In this document: positions 8,862 to 19,157 of the stretch, in pieces
Layout: each line of letters opens with the position of its first letter
Numbering within the stretch: position 1 is the stretch's first letter
From: Chloroflexota bacterium
Lineage (GTDB): Bacteria; Chloroflexota; Dehalococcoidia; Tepidiformales; Tepidiformaceae
Direction of reading: 5' to 3'
Assembly (NCBI GenBank): GCA_026710655.1
Contig: JAPOQN010000007.1
Location: 1-64,000 of the forward strand
DNA: 64,000 nucleotides
The notes under the pieces: generated by a model
Databases searched by the model: none
What the model was told of the DNA's origin: nothing
What the model saw: the letters and a program-made list of their open reading frames with translations, nothing else
Position numbers and translations under genes: made by a program

Positions 8862-9812
8862 ATGGAATACCGCGTCGTCGCCACCGACATCGAGTTCGCC
8901 GAGGGGCCCCTTGAGCTCCCCGACGGCGACATCCTCTTCACCGAGATCCGCGCTGGTACGCTCACCCGCGTCTCGCCGGACGGCTCCCGCAGGGAGACCT
9001 TCGCGACCACCGGCGGCGGCCCCAACGGCGCCGCCATCGGTCCCGACGGCGCCATCTACGTCACGCAGAACGGCGGCTTCCTCTGGTCCGAGAGCCGCAC
9101 CGCCAGCGGCCAGCGCATGATCTCCCCCGGCAACCGCCCCGAGGGCGACGATTACATCGGCGGCCAGATCCAGCGCGTCAGCGCGGACGGCTCCGAGGTT
9201 ACGACCATCTACCGCGAGTGCGACGGCGAGCCCCTGAAGGGTCCCAACGACCTCGTCTTCGACCGCGAGGGCAACTTCTACTTCACCGACCACGGCAAGC
9301 GTCACGGTCGCAGCCGCGATATCACCGGCGTCTTCTACGCTTCCCCCACGGGCGACTTCATCCGCGAGATCATCTTCCCCCTCGAGGCGCCCAACGGCAT
9401 CGGCCTCAGCCCCGACGAGCGCACCCTCTACGTGGCCGAGACCCCCACCGGCCGCCTCTGGGCCTTCGATATCACCGCCCCCGGCGAGATCGGCGACCGC
9501 CACGTCGTCGCCACCGTCCCCGGCGCCCCGCCCCACAACTTCGCCATGTGCGACTCCATGTGCGTCGACGGCGAGGGCAACGTCATCGTGGCGACCATCA
9601 TCAACGGTGGCATCACCTCCATCTCCCCCGACGGCGCCACCGTCCAGCACCACCCCCTCCCCGACCGCGTCACCACCAACGCCTGCTTTGCCGGCCCCGA
9701 CCTGCGCACGCTCTACGTCACCATGGGCGCGATGGGCCAGCTCATCGCCTTCGATAACTGGCCTACCGTTGGCCACCGGCTCAACTTCCAGGCGGAGCAG
9801 GGCTCCACGTGA
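8862..9812 (+). CDS. SMP-30/gluconolactonase family six-bladed beta-propeller hydrolase
   Basis: 316 residues. Repeated blade motifs such as SPDGSRRETF and SADGSEVTTIY, with metal-site residues in EGPLELPDG (Glu), GPNDLVFDREG (Asn) and an Asp late in the chain, are typical of SMP-30/lactonase enzymes that open lactone rings with a divalent metal. The sequence AAAGGAG precedes the ATG. Overlaps the next gene by GTGA. In this context a lactone-hydrolysis step in a catabolic pathway is plausible but inferred. Confidence 0.88.
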   Translation: MEYRVVATDIEFAEGPLELPDGDILFTEIRAGTLTRVSPDGSRRETFATTGGGPNGAAIGPDGAIYVTQNGGFLWSESRTASGQRMISPGNRPEGDDYIGGQIQRVSADGSEVTTIYRECDGEPLKGPNDLVFDREGNFYFTDHGKRHGRSRDITGVFYASPTGDFIREIIFPLEAPNGIGLSPDERTLYVAETPTGRLWAFDITAPGEIGDRHVVATVPGAPPHNFAMCDSMCVDGEGNVIVATIINGGITSISPDGATVQHHPLPDRVTTNACFAGPDLRTLYVTMGAMGQLIAFDNWPTVGHRLNFQAEQGST

Positions 9813-10990
9813 TCACGGCCGCCGGCCTCACGCTCGCGGTCTGTGCGGTCGGCCTCGCCCTGCTGCGCGTCACCGTGGCCGCCCCCCAGCACTGCCCCGA
9901 GATCACCCCCGAGTCGCTCGAAGCCGCCGCCGGCGCCTCCGCCACCTGGATCGAAGTCGCCCAGTACCCCGACGGCCGCTACGTCTACGAGTACGACCGC
10001 GAGGCCGACACCCTTTCCGATGACTACAACGTCGTCCGCCACGCGGGCGTCACCATGTCGCTCTACCAGGCCGCCGCCCTCGGCGACCTCTCCCGTCTGC
10101 ACGCCGCCGACCGCGGAACGGCCTGGATGCAGGCGAACCTCATCGAGCACGACGACTGGGTCGCCCTGCGTAACCCCGAGACGGGCCTCGTGAAGCTCGG
10201 CGCCAGCTCGCTCATGCTCGCCGGCCTGACGCAGCGCCGGCTCGCCACCGACGACCCGCTCTACGACGACCTCATGCGCCGGCTCGCCCGCTTCCTCGTC
10301 GTCATGCAGCTCCCCGACGGCGCCATGCTGAACTACTGGGACCCCGCCACCGGCGCCCCCAACCCCGCCGTCCGCTCGCGCTACGCCACCGGCGAGGCGC
10401 TCTGGGCGCTTGCCCAGATGCACCGCCACTTCCCCGAGGACGGCTGGGACGAACCCTCCTGGCGCATCGCCGACTACCTCGCCCTCCACCGCGACGAGGT
10501 CGAGGAGCTCGACTTCCCGCCCTGGCCCGACCAGTGGGCCGCCTACAGCCTCTCTGAGATGGCTGACTGGCCCCTGGAGGAGCACCACATCGAGTACGCC
10601 CGCGCCCTTGCCGAGCGCTTCGGCTTCCTCATCCGCGTTGAGTCGCAGCGCACCGGCGGCCCCATCAACGAGCCCTTCCACGGCCAGCTGACGCGCGCCG
10701 CCGGCCTCGGCACGTGGGTCGAGGGGCTGACCTCCATGTGGCGCCTCGCCAGCACCGACGAGCGCCTCGCCGATCTCGAGCCGAAACTCGCCGAACGGGC
10801 CATCTGCGGCGCCGGCATCCTCGCCGACCGCCAGGTCACCGCCGCGCAGAGCGCGGACTGGCCCAGCCCCGCCCTCACCGCCGGCGGCTGGTTCCGCGAC
10901 GGCCTCACCCGCATGGACGACCAGCAGCACGCGCTTTCCGGTCTCGCCCTCACAGGGGCTATCCTTGCGCGCGAGGAGGACGCCCCATGA
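9809..10990 (+). CDS. membrane-anchored alpha-toroid protein of unknown function
   Basis: 393 residues, GTG start overlapping the upstream stop (GTGA). Residues 3-25 form a signal anchor. The remainder is helical with repeated pairs such as DDYNVVRHAGVTMSLYQAA, RYATGEALWALAQMHRHF and LTRAAGLGTWVEGLTSMWRL, the pattern of (alpha/alpha)6 toroids seen in D-glucuronyl C5-epimerase-like proteins and some glycosidases. No catalytic motif is assigned with confidence. Coupled to both neighbours, hence probably part of the same process. Ends in ATGA overlap with the next gene. Confidence 0.75.
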   Translation: MITAAGLTLAVCAVGLALLRVTVAAPQHCPEITPESLEAAAGASATWIEVAQYPDGRYVYEYDREADTLSDDYNVVRHAGVTMSLYQAAALGDLSRLHAADRGTAWMQANLIEHDDWVALRNPETGLVKLGASSLMLAGLTQRRLATDDPLYDDLMRRLARFLVVMQLPDGAMLNYWDPATGAPNPAVRSRYATGEALWALAQMHRHFPEDGWDEPSWRIADYLALHRDEVEELDFPPWPDQWAAYSLSEMADWPLEEHHIEYARALAERFGFLIRVESQRTGGPINEPFHGQLTRAAGLGTWVEGLTSMWRLASTDERLADLEPKLAERAICGAGILADRQVTAAQSADWPSPALTAGGWFRDGLTRMDDQQHALSGLALTGAILAREEDAP

Positions 10991-11538
10991 GCGGCATCGG
11001 CATAACCATTCTCCTCATCTTCGCCGCGATTAACCCGCCCGCGGTCCTCGCCACGATCAACCGTGCCGTCGACCGCCGCCTCGATCCGAAAGTCGCCGCC
11101 GTCGCCTTCGTCGCCGGCGCCGCCCTCCTCCTCGCCGCCACGTTCGCCGCCGACGCGTTCCTTGATGCTCTCCAGCTCGAACCCGAGACCTTCCGCATCT
11201 CCGCCGGCATCGTCATGGCGGTCACGGGGGCTGCCTTCATCCTCTTCGGCCCCTTCTCCTTCCCCGTCGAGGACGGCTGGAAGGGCGCCCTCTTCCCCTT
11301 CGCCTTCCCCCTTCTCGCCAGCCCCGCCGCCTTCGCCGCCGTCCTCACCCGTTCCGCCGACAAGGGCGAACCGCAGACGGTCCTCGCCACCCTCATCGTT
11401 GTGGCTGCGGTGTCCGCCGGCGTCTTCGCCCTCTCCGGACGGTCCACCCCCGTTGTTCCCATCCTTGCGCGGGTGATCGGCGCTGTCCTCATCTTCCGCG
11501 CCGTGGGCCTCGTCATCGATGGGATTCGCGCCGTCTAG
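10987..11538 (+). CDS. MarC-like integral membrane protein
   Basis: 183 residues with about six hydrophobic segments. The motif KGALFPFAFPLLASPAAFAAV resembles the conserved P-x-x-P-x-x-A region of MarC family proteins, whose function is unresolved (they were once linked to multiple antibiotic resistance). The opening (LLIFAAINPPAVL) also matches the N-terminal NPP motif. ATG overlaps the upstream stop by four bases, so it is co-translated with the alpha-toroid gene. Confidence 0.72.
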   Translation: MSGIGITILLIFAAINPPAVLATINRAVDRRLDPKVAAVAFVAGAALLLAATFAADAFLDALQLEPETFRISAGIVMAVTGAAFILFGPFSFPVEDGWKGALFPFAFPLLASPAAFAAVLTRSADKGEPQTVLATLIVVAAVSAGVFALSGRSTPVVPILARVIGAVLIFRAVGLVIDGIRAV

Positions 11539-11560
11539 CACGTAGCGAAAGGAGTCCGCC

Positions 11561-12088
11561 GTGCCCGAACTCGACCAGGATGCCCTCCAGCGTGTGCTCG
11601 ACGAGATCGAGCTGCGCAACCTCTACTTCCGCTACGCCCGTGGCGTCGACCGCCTCGACCCCGAGCTCCTCCGCTCCTGTTTCCACGAGGATGCCCACAT
11701 CACCACCCGCAACCGGGAGATCCGCGACGACTTCGTGAAGAACGTCATGGTCGGCCTCTCCCGTTTCAAGATGACCCAGCACGTCACCACCAACGTCTGG
11801 GTCGAGGTCGACGGCGACACCGCGAAGGGCGACGCCTACGCCCAGGCCAACCACCGCGCCCCCGGCGAGAACGGCGAGCCCGACACCGACTACCGCTGGG
11901 GCGGCCGCTACGTCGACCGCTTCGAGCGGCGCGACGGCGTCTGGAAGTTCACCGACCGCGTCGTCATCCACGACATGGACCGCGTCGTGAAGGTCACCGA
12001 GGTCTGGGACCCGCCCGGCCTCGGCTTCACCGAGGGCTCCCACTCGACCGACGACATCGTCTACCGGGACGAAGGAGAAACGCGATGA
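11561..12088 (+). CDS. SnoaL/NTF2-like fold protein
   Basis: 175 residues, GTG start with AAAGGAG ten bases upstream. The N-terminal helix (LDEIELRNLYFRYARGVDRLDPELLRSCFHEDA) is a hallmark of SnoaL_4 polyketide-cyclase-like/bile-acid 7-alpha-dehydratase-like proteins, small alpha+beta barrels that catalyse dehydration, isomerisation or hydroxylation or simply bind ligands. His in HITTRNREIR and later Asp/His residues could be catalytic. Overlaps the VOC gene by four bases. Confidence 0.85.
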   Translation: MPELDQDALQRVLDEIELRNLYFRYARGVDRLDPELLRSCFHEDAHITTRNREIRDDFVKNVMVGLSRFKMTQHVTTNVWVEVDGDTAKGDAYAQANHRAPGENGEPDTDYRWGGRYVDRFERRDGVWKFTDRVVIHDMDRVVKVTEVWDPPGLGFTEGSHSTDDIVYRDEGETR

Positions 12089-12555
12089 CCTTCGAGGACA
12101 TCATCAGCCCCTACGACATCCCCTCCGGGGGCATCTTCCACTTCGCCATGGCCGTGCCCGACCTGCCCGGGGCCATGGACCTGCTCGGCCCCGCCCTCAA
12201 CGTCGACTGGACCTCCGTCTGGTCCATGACGCGGGAGATGGATACCCCGGAAGGCCGCACCCGCGATGAGATGCAGGCCGTCTACTCCCGCCAGGGCCCT
12301 CCCTTCGTCGAGCTTGTCAACGGTCACGGGAGCGGCTTCTTCGCCGCCGACCAGGGTCCCCGCCTCCACCACGTCGGCTACATCGTCGAAGACGTCCGCG
12401 CCGAGGCCGAGCGCCTCCAGACCCTCGGCATGACTATCTGGGACCTCGGCCCGAACTCCGCCTTCGTCACGAACGAGGTCGGCATGACCTTCGAGATCAT
12501 GGGCGAAGGCATCCGCGAGACGCTCGACGAGTGGTTCGCCAGGCCCACCGGCTGA
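12085..12555 (+). CDS. VOC (glyoxalase/bleomycin-resistance) family protein
   Basis: 156 residues with the paired beta-alpha-beta-beta-beta modules of the vicinal oxygen chelate fold. Candidate metal ligands are His in GIFHFAMAVPD, Glu in PFVELVNG, His in RLHHVGYIVED and Glu in MTFEIMGEG, the H-E-H-E arrangement of metal-dependent members. The reaction is unknown. GGAG precedes the ATG within the upstream gene. Last gene of the likely catabolic cluster. Confidence 0.87.
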   Translation: MTFEDIISPYDIPSGGIFHFAMAVPDLPGAMDLLGPALNVDWTSVWSMTREMDTPEGRTRDEMQAVYSRQGPPFVELVNGHGSGFFAADQGPRLHHVGYIVEDVRAEAERLQTLGMTIWDLGPNSAFVTNEVGMTFEIMGEGIRETLDEWFARPTG

Positions 12556-12615
12556 CCGACCCGATGGCCGCCGCCCGCAGCCGCTAACCAGGCGTTCGCG
12601 TAGCATCGCCTCGCG

Positions 12616-13398
12616 ATGCCCCGCCGCATCCTCCTCAGTAACGACGACGGCTACGAATCGCCCGGACTCTGGGCGCTGGCCCGCGCCTGCACGTCCCTCG
12701 GCTGCGAGGTTACCGTGGTCGCCCCCGAGAAGAACCAGAGCGCCGTGGGCGGCAGCCTCACCCTCCGCCAGGAGCTCAACTGGACCCGCATCGAGGATCC
12801 GCCCGTCCCCGGCGTCGACGCCTGGTACGTCAACGGTTCGCCCGCCTCCGCCGTCATCGTCGGCCTCAACGGCGTCCTCGACGAGGAACCCGACCTGCTC
12901 GTTTCCGGCATCAACCGGGGCGCGAACATCGGCAACGACCTCACCGCCAGCGGCACCGTCGGCGCCGCCCTCCAGAGCCACTACCGCGGCATCACCTCGC
13001 TCGCCATCTCCTACGCGATGGACCCTCGCGCCGAGGTCGACTGGGACACTGCCGAGCGCGTCGCCGCCATCTTCTGCCGCGAGGAGATCGAGGGCCGCCT
13101 GCCCAAGTCCGTCTTCCTCAACGTCAACATCCCCCTCGTCCCCTTCGAGGAGATCAAGGGCATCCTCGTCACCCGTGTCGCCCGGCGCGGCTACTTCCAC
13201 CTGGAAGTCCAGGGCGAGACGAAGGGCATCCTCACCCGCGGCCCCTTTGAGCCCCCCCCCCTCGACCCGCCCCCCGGCACCGACATCTGGGCGATCATGC
13301 ACAAGTACGTCAGCGTCAGCCCGCTCCAGGCCAACTTCACCGACCACCACGTCATCGACGCCCTCGGCCAGCGCTTCAACGCCGCCTGGAGCGAATAA
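12616..13398 (+). CDS. surE: 5'/3'-nucleotidase SurE
   Basis: 260 residues. Metal-dependent nucleoside monophosphatase. The N-terminal ILLSNDDGY (D10, D11), the Ser of APEKNQSAVGGS and the Asn of SGINRGANIGND give the SurE metal site. The C-terminus carries a proline-rich segment (PPPLDPPPGT). TAGCAT lies nine bases before the ATG without a Shine-Dalgarno sequence, a slightly loose version of the leaderless pattern. Usually assigned to nucleotide salvage and stationary-phase survival. Confidence 0.95.
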   Translation: MPRRILLSNDDGYESPGLWALARACTSLGCEVTVVAPEKNQSAVGGSLTLRQELNWTRIEDPPVPGVDAWYVNGSPASAVIVGLNGVLDEEPDLLVSGINRGANIGNDLTASGTVGAALQSHYRGITSLAISYAMDPRAEVDWDTAERVAAIFCREEIEGRLPKSVFLNVNIPLVPFEEIKGILVTRVARRGYFHLEVQGETKGILTRGPFEPPPLDPPPGTDIWAIMHKYVSVSPLQANFTDHHVIDALGQRFNAAWSE

Positions 13399-13414
13399 CG
13401 CCCGGGCGTTGCGC

Positions 13415-13420
13415 TACACT
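13415..13420 (+). promoter_or_regulatory. candidate -10 element of yebC
   Basis: TACACT preceded by GCGC, about 30 bases before the yebC ATG, which here has a good Shine-Dalgarno (CGGAGGA). It is an example of the same hexamer used with a leader. Confidence 0.4.
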
Positions 13421-13450
13421 CGAAGCTGACCAAATCCGGAGGACGGTCCC

Positions 13451-14200
13451 ATGTCTGGCCACTCGAAATGGTCGACCATCAAGCGGAAGAAGGAAGCCGC
13501 CGATAACAAGCGCGGCGCCCTCTTCACCAAGCTTGCCAAGGAACTCCAACTCGCCGCCAGGGACGGTGGTCCCGATCCCGATACCAACTTCAAGCTGCGC
13601 CTCGCCGTCCAGCGGGCGAAGGCCGCCAACATGCCCAACGACAACATCAGCCGCGCCATCGCCAAGGCCACCGGCGGCGGTGACAGCGATCAGCTGATCG
13701 AGGTCAGCTACGAGGGCTATGGACCCGGTGGCGCCGCCATCCTCATCACGGCCGTCACCGACAACCGCAACCGCACCGTCGCCGCCATCCGCCACGAGTT
13801 CACACGCGCCGGTGGCAACCTCGGCGAGAACGGCTCCGTCGCCTGGCAGTTCGAGTCCCGCGGCGCCCTTTCCGTCTCCGTCGATGGCCACGACGAGGAC
13901 GAGATCGCCCTCGCCGCTATCGAGGCCGGCGCCGAGGATGTCGAGACCTCCGGCGACTCGGTCGAGGTCCAGACCGCCCCGGGCGACCTTGAGCCCGTTC
14001 GCCAGGCCCTCGCCGAAGCGGGCTACCACGTCGAGCACGCCGACCTCTCGATGGTGCCCACCACCCCCATTTCGCTGGAGAAGGGGCCGGCCGCCCAGAC
14101 CCTCCGCCTCCTCGACGGGCTCGAGGAGCTCGAAGACGTGCAGCGCGTCTACTCCAACGCCGACTTCGACGAGGAGCTCCTCGCCCAGTACGCCGGCTAG
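13451..14200 (+). CDS. yebC: YebC/PmpR family translation/transcription factor
   Basis: 249 residues, full family length, with the invariant opening SGHSKWSTIKRKKEAADNKR. YebC-type proteins were first described as transcriptional regulators and are now linked to relief of ribosome stalling at proline stretches. Located 60 bases upstream of ruvC, the common bacterial arrangement. ATG with CGGAGGA seven bases upstream. Confidence 0.96.
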   Translation: MSGHSKWSTIKRKKEAADNKRGALFTKLAKELQLAARDGGPDPDTNFKLRLAVQRAKAANMPNDNISRAIAKATGGGDSDQLIEVSYEGYGPGGAAILITAVTDNRNRTVAAIRHEFTRAGGNLGENGSVAWQFESRGALSVSVDGHDEDEIALAAIEAGAEDVETSGDSVEVQTAPGDLEPVRQALAEAGYHVEHADLSMVPTTPISLEKGPAAQTLRLLDGLEELEDVQRVYSNADFDEELLAQYAG

Positions 14201-14248
14201 CGTCTTCCCGCTGCCACAGGCCCCTCGGCGCTCCCCGGCGCGCCGTCG

Positions 14249-14260
14249 TAGAGTGCGGCC
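14249..14260 (+). promoter_or_regulatory. putative leaderless -10 element of ruvC
   Basis: TAGAGT at 14249-14254 followed by six bases and ATG at 14261. No Shine-Dalgarno sequence or clear -35. Confidence 0.5.
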
Positions 14261-14746
14261 ATGCGCATTGCTGGCATCGATCCCGGCCTGAACGCCACCG
14301 GCTACGGCATCGTCGACATCGATGGCGACGAGTGCCGCCACGTCGCCCACGGCGTCGTCCGCACCCGTTCTGCCGACAGCCTCGCCCGGCGCCTCGTCCT
14401 CATCCGCGACGGCCTGCGCAAGGCCCTCGCCCAGTGGTCACCCGAGGTTGGCGCCGTCGAGGCCTCCTTCGTCGGCTCGAACGCGCGCTCCGCGCTCGCT
14501 CTCGGCCACGCCCGCGCCGCCGCCATCCTCGCCCTCGCCGACTCCGGCCTCGAAGTGCACGAGTACGCCCCCGCCGTCATCAAGACCCAGGTGGGCGGCT
14601 ACGGACAGAGTGACAAGGTGCAGATAGCCAAGATGGTGGCCATCGAACTGGGCCTGCCCGAACCGCCCAGCCCCTCCGATGCCGCCGACGCCCTCGCTGT
14701 CGCCATCACCCACTGGGCGCACACGCGCCTGGACGGCCGGATCTAG
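14261..14746 (+). CDS. ruvC: Holliday junction resolvase RuvC
   Basis: 161 residues. Endonuclease that nicks Holliday junctions symmetrically after RuvAB branch migration. The four acidic catalytic residues are visible: D7 (IAGIDPGLNATG), E67 (VEASF), D140 and D143 (SDAADALAVA). ruvA is 8.4 kb away and no ruvB is present in the window. The stop codon overlaps that of the convergent split-barrel gene (CTAG, 14743-14746). Confidence 0.97.
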   Translation: MRIAGIDPGLNATGYGIVDIDGDECRHVAHGVVRTRSADSLARRLVLIRDGLRKALAQWSPEVGAVEASFVGSNARSALALGHARAAAILALADSGLEVHEYAPAVIKTQVGGYGQSDKVQIAKMVAIELGLPEPPSPSDAADALAVAITHWAHTRLDGRI

Positions 14747-15207
14747 TAGTGCCCGCCCAGCTTCGTGTGATCCCAGCTGTAGATGCGCTCCGGCCGCACA
14801 CGCACGGTGACGCGCTTCGCCGCTGCCGGCAGCGCCTCCTCCGGCGTGTCCGTCGGGATGGGCAGCCCGCGGTACTTGTTCGCCACGACCGACATCACCG
14901 TGGCCGTCGTCTGGACGTCGGTATCCACCTCGCCGGCGCCTCGGATCACGAGCCCCCGCAGCTCTTCGTAGGCCTCCCCCGACTCCAGCATCACCGAAAT
15001 TCGTGGGTCACGCTGCAGGTTCAGAATCTTCTGGCTCTTCCCGAACGTCGTGAAGTGGATCACCCCGTCGATCATCACGTACCACATCGGCGCCAGGTGG
15101 GGGAATCCGCCCGGCCCGTTCGTCGCCACCTGTAACGTCCAGCCGTCGTTCAGGAACTGCTCCTGCTCTTCGGCTGTCAGGGCGATGGATGCTCGGCGGC
15201 TGGGCAT
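14743..15207 (-). CDS. pyridoxamine 5'-phosphate oxidase-like FMN/F420-binding split-barrel protein
   Basis: 154 residues. The opening (FLNDGWTLQVATNGPGGFPHLAPMWY) and KSQKILNLQRDPRISVMLE are typical of the PPOX-class split-barrel family that binds FMN or F420 and reduces small substrates. Ends with the PERIYSWDH motif frequent in actinobacterial and Chloroflexota members. Cofactor cannot be decided by eye. A good ribosome site (GAGGGG) precedes the ATG. Confidence 0.87.
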   Translation of the reverse strand: MPSRRASIALTAEEQEQFLNDGWTLQVATNGPGGFPHLAPMWYVMIDGVIHFTTFGKSQKILNLQRDPRISVMLESGEAYEELRGLVIRGAGEVDTDVQTTATVMSVVANKYRGLPIPTDTPEEALPAAAKRVTVRVRPERIYSWDHTKLGGHY

Positions 15208-15284
15208 GCGGAACCCCTCGTTGTTGCTTTCCCAGAGCCTACGCCCTGTTCCGAAACGCCGCGTGACTGGACCGCGACGGGCGC

Positions 15285-17402
<2,118 letters not shown>

Positions 17403-17415
17403 GAGCGCCAGTGTA
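17403..17415 (-). promoter_or_regulatory. putative leaderless -10 element of uvrB
   Basis: Minus-strand TACACT at 17415-17410, seven bases before ATG. The extended sequence CGCTGCTACACT also precedes purQ. No LexA-like palindrome seen. Confidence 0.6.
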
Positions 17416-17457
17416 GCAGCGCCCTCCGCCCCTCCTCCGCCACTACCCCACCGCGAA

Positions 17458-18234
17458 TCACCCTCGCGGGACGGCTACCCCTACTGTGATGGTCCCCGCG
17501 TAGCCATCGCCATCCTCGACCACCGACGCCAGCAGGTTCGCCTCAGCGGGGTCGCCCCGCAGCACGTCGTCGTTGTCGTTGCGCGTCGAGCGGTTCGGTC
17601 GGTCACGGTAGGGCGTCTGGAGGTAGACCTGGTCCGTGGTGTCGTCGTCGAAGTAGAACTGCGACGTCGCAAAGGTCGTGCCCGCATGGTGAACCTTGAA
17701 GTGGATGTGCACCGTCCGGCCGGGATACCACCCCGGATAGATAGTCTCGAAGCTCGCAACGCCGTCGCCATCGGTCACCTGGATTCCGCGGAGGAACGTC
17801 TCGCCGGATGTATCCAGTCCCCCGGGCCGCCCGCCGTACCCGGAGTAGGCGCCTCCGGCGTCGGTGTGCCAGATATCGACGAGGGCGTCCGGCAGCGGTT
17901 CGCACGTTTCCCCCACCCGCATCACGCGGATCCCCATTGTGAGCGGCGCCCCGACGCGGTCTTCCGTGATGTCGCGCCGCAGCATCTCCGTGTCGAAGTA
18001 GAACGGCCCCTCGGTTGCCTCGGGAGTGAGGACGCAAACGGGCGTGTCAGACGCCCCGCCTGTCGCCGCCGCCCCCTCCGCGGGGACCGTGCTCGGCGCT
18101 GCAGGAACTCCGCTTCCCTCCGACCCTCCGCATGCCGCCGCGAGCGTGATGGCGACCCCGCCCAGGCCGAACGTGGCGAGGAAGTCGCGCCTCGTGAATC
18201 GTGCTGGTCGCCGCCGCCGTCGAGGGTTCGTCAT
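17458..18234 (-). CDS. Tat-exported lipoprotein, intradiol ring-cleavage dioxygenase-like
   Basis: 258 residues. The N-terminus carries a twin-arginine motif ([11 protein letters not shown]) followed by a lipobox (LAAAC), so the folded protein would be exported by Tat and lipid-anchored. The mature part has the intradiol dioxygenase beta-sandwich: [23 protein letters not shown], and Fe(III) ligands in [16 protein letters not shown] (Tyr, His, His). These enzymes cleave catechols between the hydroxyls. An exported lipid-anchored member implies an extracytoplasmic substrate. Leader with GGGGAG before ATG. Confidence 0.88.
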   Translation of the reverse strand: MTNPRRRRRPARFTRRDFLATFGLGGVAITLAAACGGSEGSGVPAAPSTVPAEGAAATGGASDTPVCVLTPEATEGPFYFDTEMLRRDITEDRVGAPLTMGIRVMRVGETCEPLPDALVDIWHTDAGGAYSGYGGRPGGLDTSGETFLRGIQVTDGDGVASFETIYPGWYPGRTVHIHFKVHHAGTTFATSQFYFDDDTTDQVYLQTPYRDRPNRSTRNDNDDVLRGDPAEANLLASVVEDGDGYAGTITVGVAVPRG

Positions 18235-18265
18235 CGCCTGTCTCCCCTAACGTACCGGAGGCGCC

Positions 18266-19135
18266 CTAAGACCCCGATAAGCCGTCGCCTCCCTTTTCCT
18301 CCCCCAGAGTCACGTTGTCGATGAGCCGCACCGCCCCGAAGCGCACGGCCAGCGAGAGCAGCCCCTCCCCCGCCACCTCCCCCTCGACCTCCGCCAGCGT
18401 CTCCGAGTCCGCCACCGAGACATAGTCGAGCTCCCCCAGCGGCTCAGACCCCACCACCGCCCGCACTCCCGCCCGCAGCGACTCTGCGTCCCGCACCCCG
18501 TCTGCGTACAGCTCCTCCGCCCACCGCAGCGCCCGCGACAACACGCTCGCCGCCGCCCGCTGCTCCGGCGTGAGGTAGGCGTTGCGACTGCTCATCGCCA
18601 GCCCGTCCGCCTCCCGCACCGTCTCGCAGGCCACGATCTCCACCGGCAGGTCGAGGTCGCGCACGAGCCGCCGGATGACCCGCAGCTGCTGCGCGTCCTT
18701 CTTCCCGAAGTACGCGCGGTCGGGACGCACCACGTTCAGCAGCTTTGTTACCACGGTCGCCACCCCCCGGAAGTGCACCGGCCGCGACGCCCCCTCCAGC
18801 CCCTGCGCCAGCCCCTCGACCGTCACGTACGTCTGGTACCCCTCCGGGTACATCGCCTCGACCCCCGGCAGGTAGACCGCGTCGATGCCCGCATCGCGCA
18901 GGAGCGCGAGGTCGCGCTCCTCGTCGCGCGGGTAGCGCTCGTAGTCCTCGCCCGGGCCGAACTGAGCCGGGTTCACGAAGATGCTCGCTGCCGAGACGTC
19001 GTTCTCCGCCACCGAACGCCGCGCGAGGGCCAGGTGCCCATCGTGCAGGTACCCCATCGTCGGCGTCAGCCCAAGGCTGCCCGGATGGGCCGCGCGCCAG
19101 GCGCGCATCTCCGCGGGTGTCTGCAGAATCTTCAC
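18266..19135 (-). CDS. panC: pantothenate synthetase
   Basis: 289 residues from GTG 19135. Condenses pantoate with beta-alanine using ATP. Nucleotidyltransferase signature PTMGYLHDGHLAL, the pantoate site FVNPAQFGPGEDYERYPR and the KMSKS-like MSSRNAYL are present. The reading frame continues upstream into panB but the conserved start VKILQTPAEMRAW and a GGGG site place the start 22 bases after the panB stop. Third gene of panD-panB-panC. Confidence 0.95.
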   Translation of the reverse strand: MKILQTPAEMRAWRAAHPGSLGLTPTMGYLHDGHLALARRSVAENDVSAASIFVNPAQFGPGEDYERYPRDEERDLALLRDAGIDAVYLPGVEAMYPEGYQTYVTVEGLAQGLEGASRPVHFRGVATVVTKLLNVVRPDRAYFGKKDAQQLRVIRRLVRDLDLPVEIVACETVREADGLAMSSRNAYLTPEQRAAASVLSRALRWAEELYADGVRDAESLRAGVRAVVGSEPLGELDYVSVADSETLAEVEGEVAGEGLLSLAVRFGAVRLIDNVTLGEEKGGDGLSGS

Positions 19136-19157
19136 GCGCGACCCCGCGGGCGCAGGT

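Noticed and set aside
7606-9776. Long antisense open frames across the CoA-transferase and SMP-30 genes
   Set aside because: Same composition artefact; no motifs or ribosome sites.
12061-13350. 429-codon open frame antisense to the VOC and surE genes
   Set aside because: The plus-strand genes have clear family motifs; the antisense product is low complexity Gly/Val/Ala/Asp.
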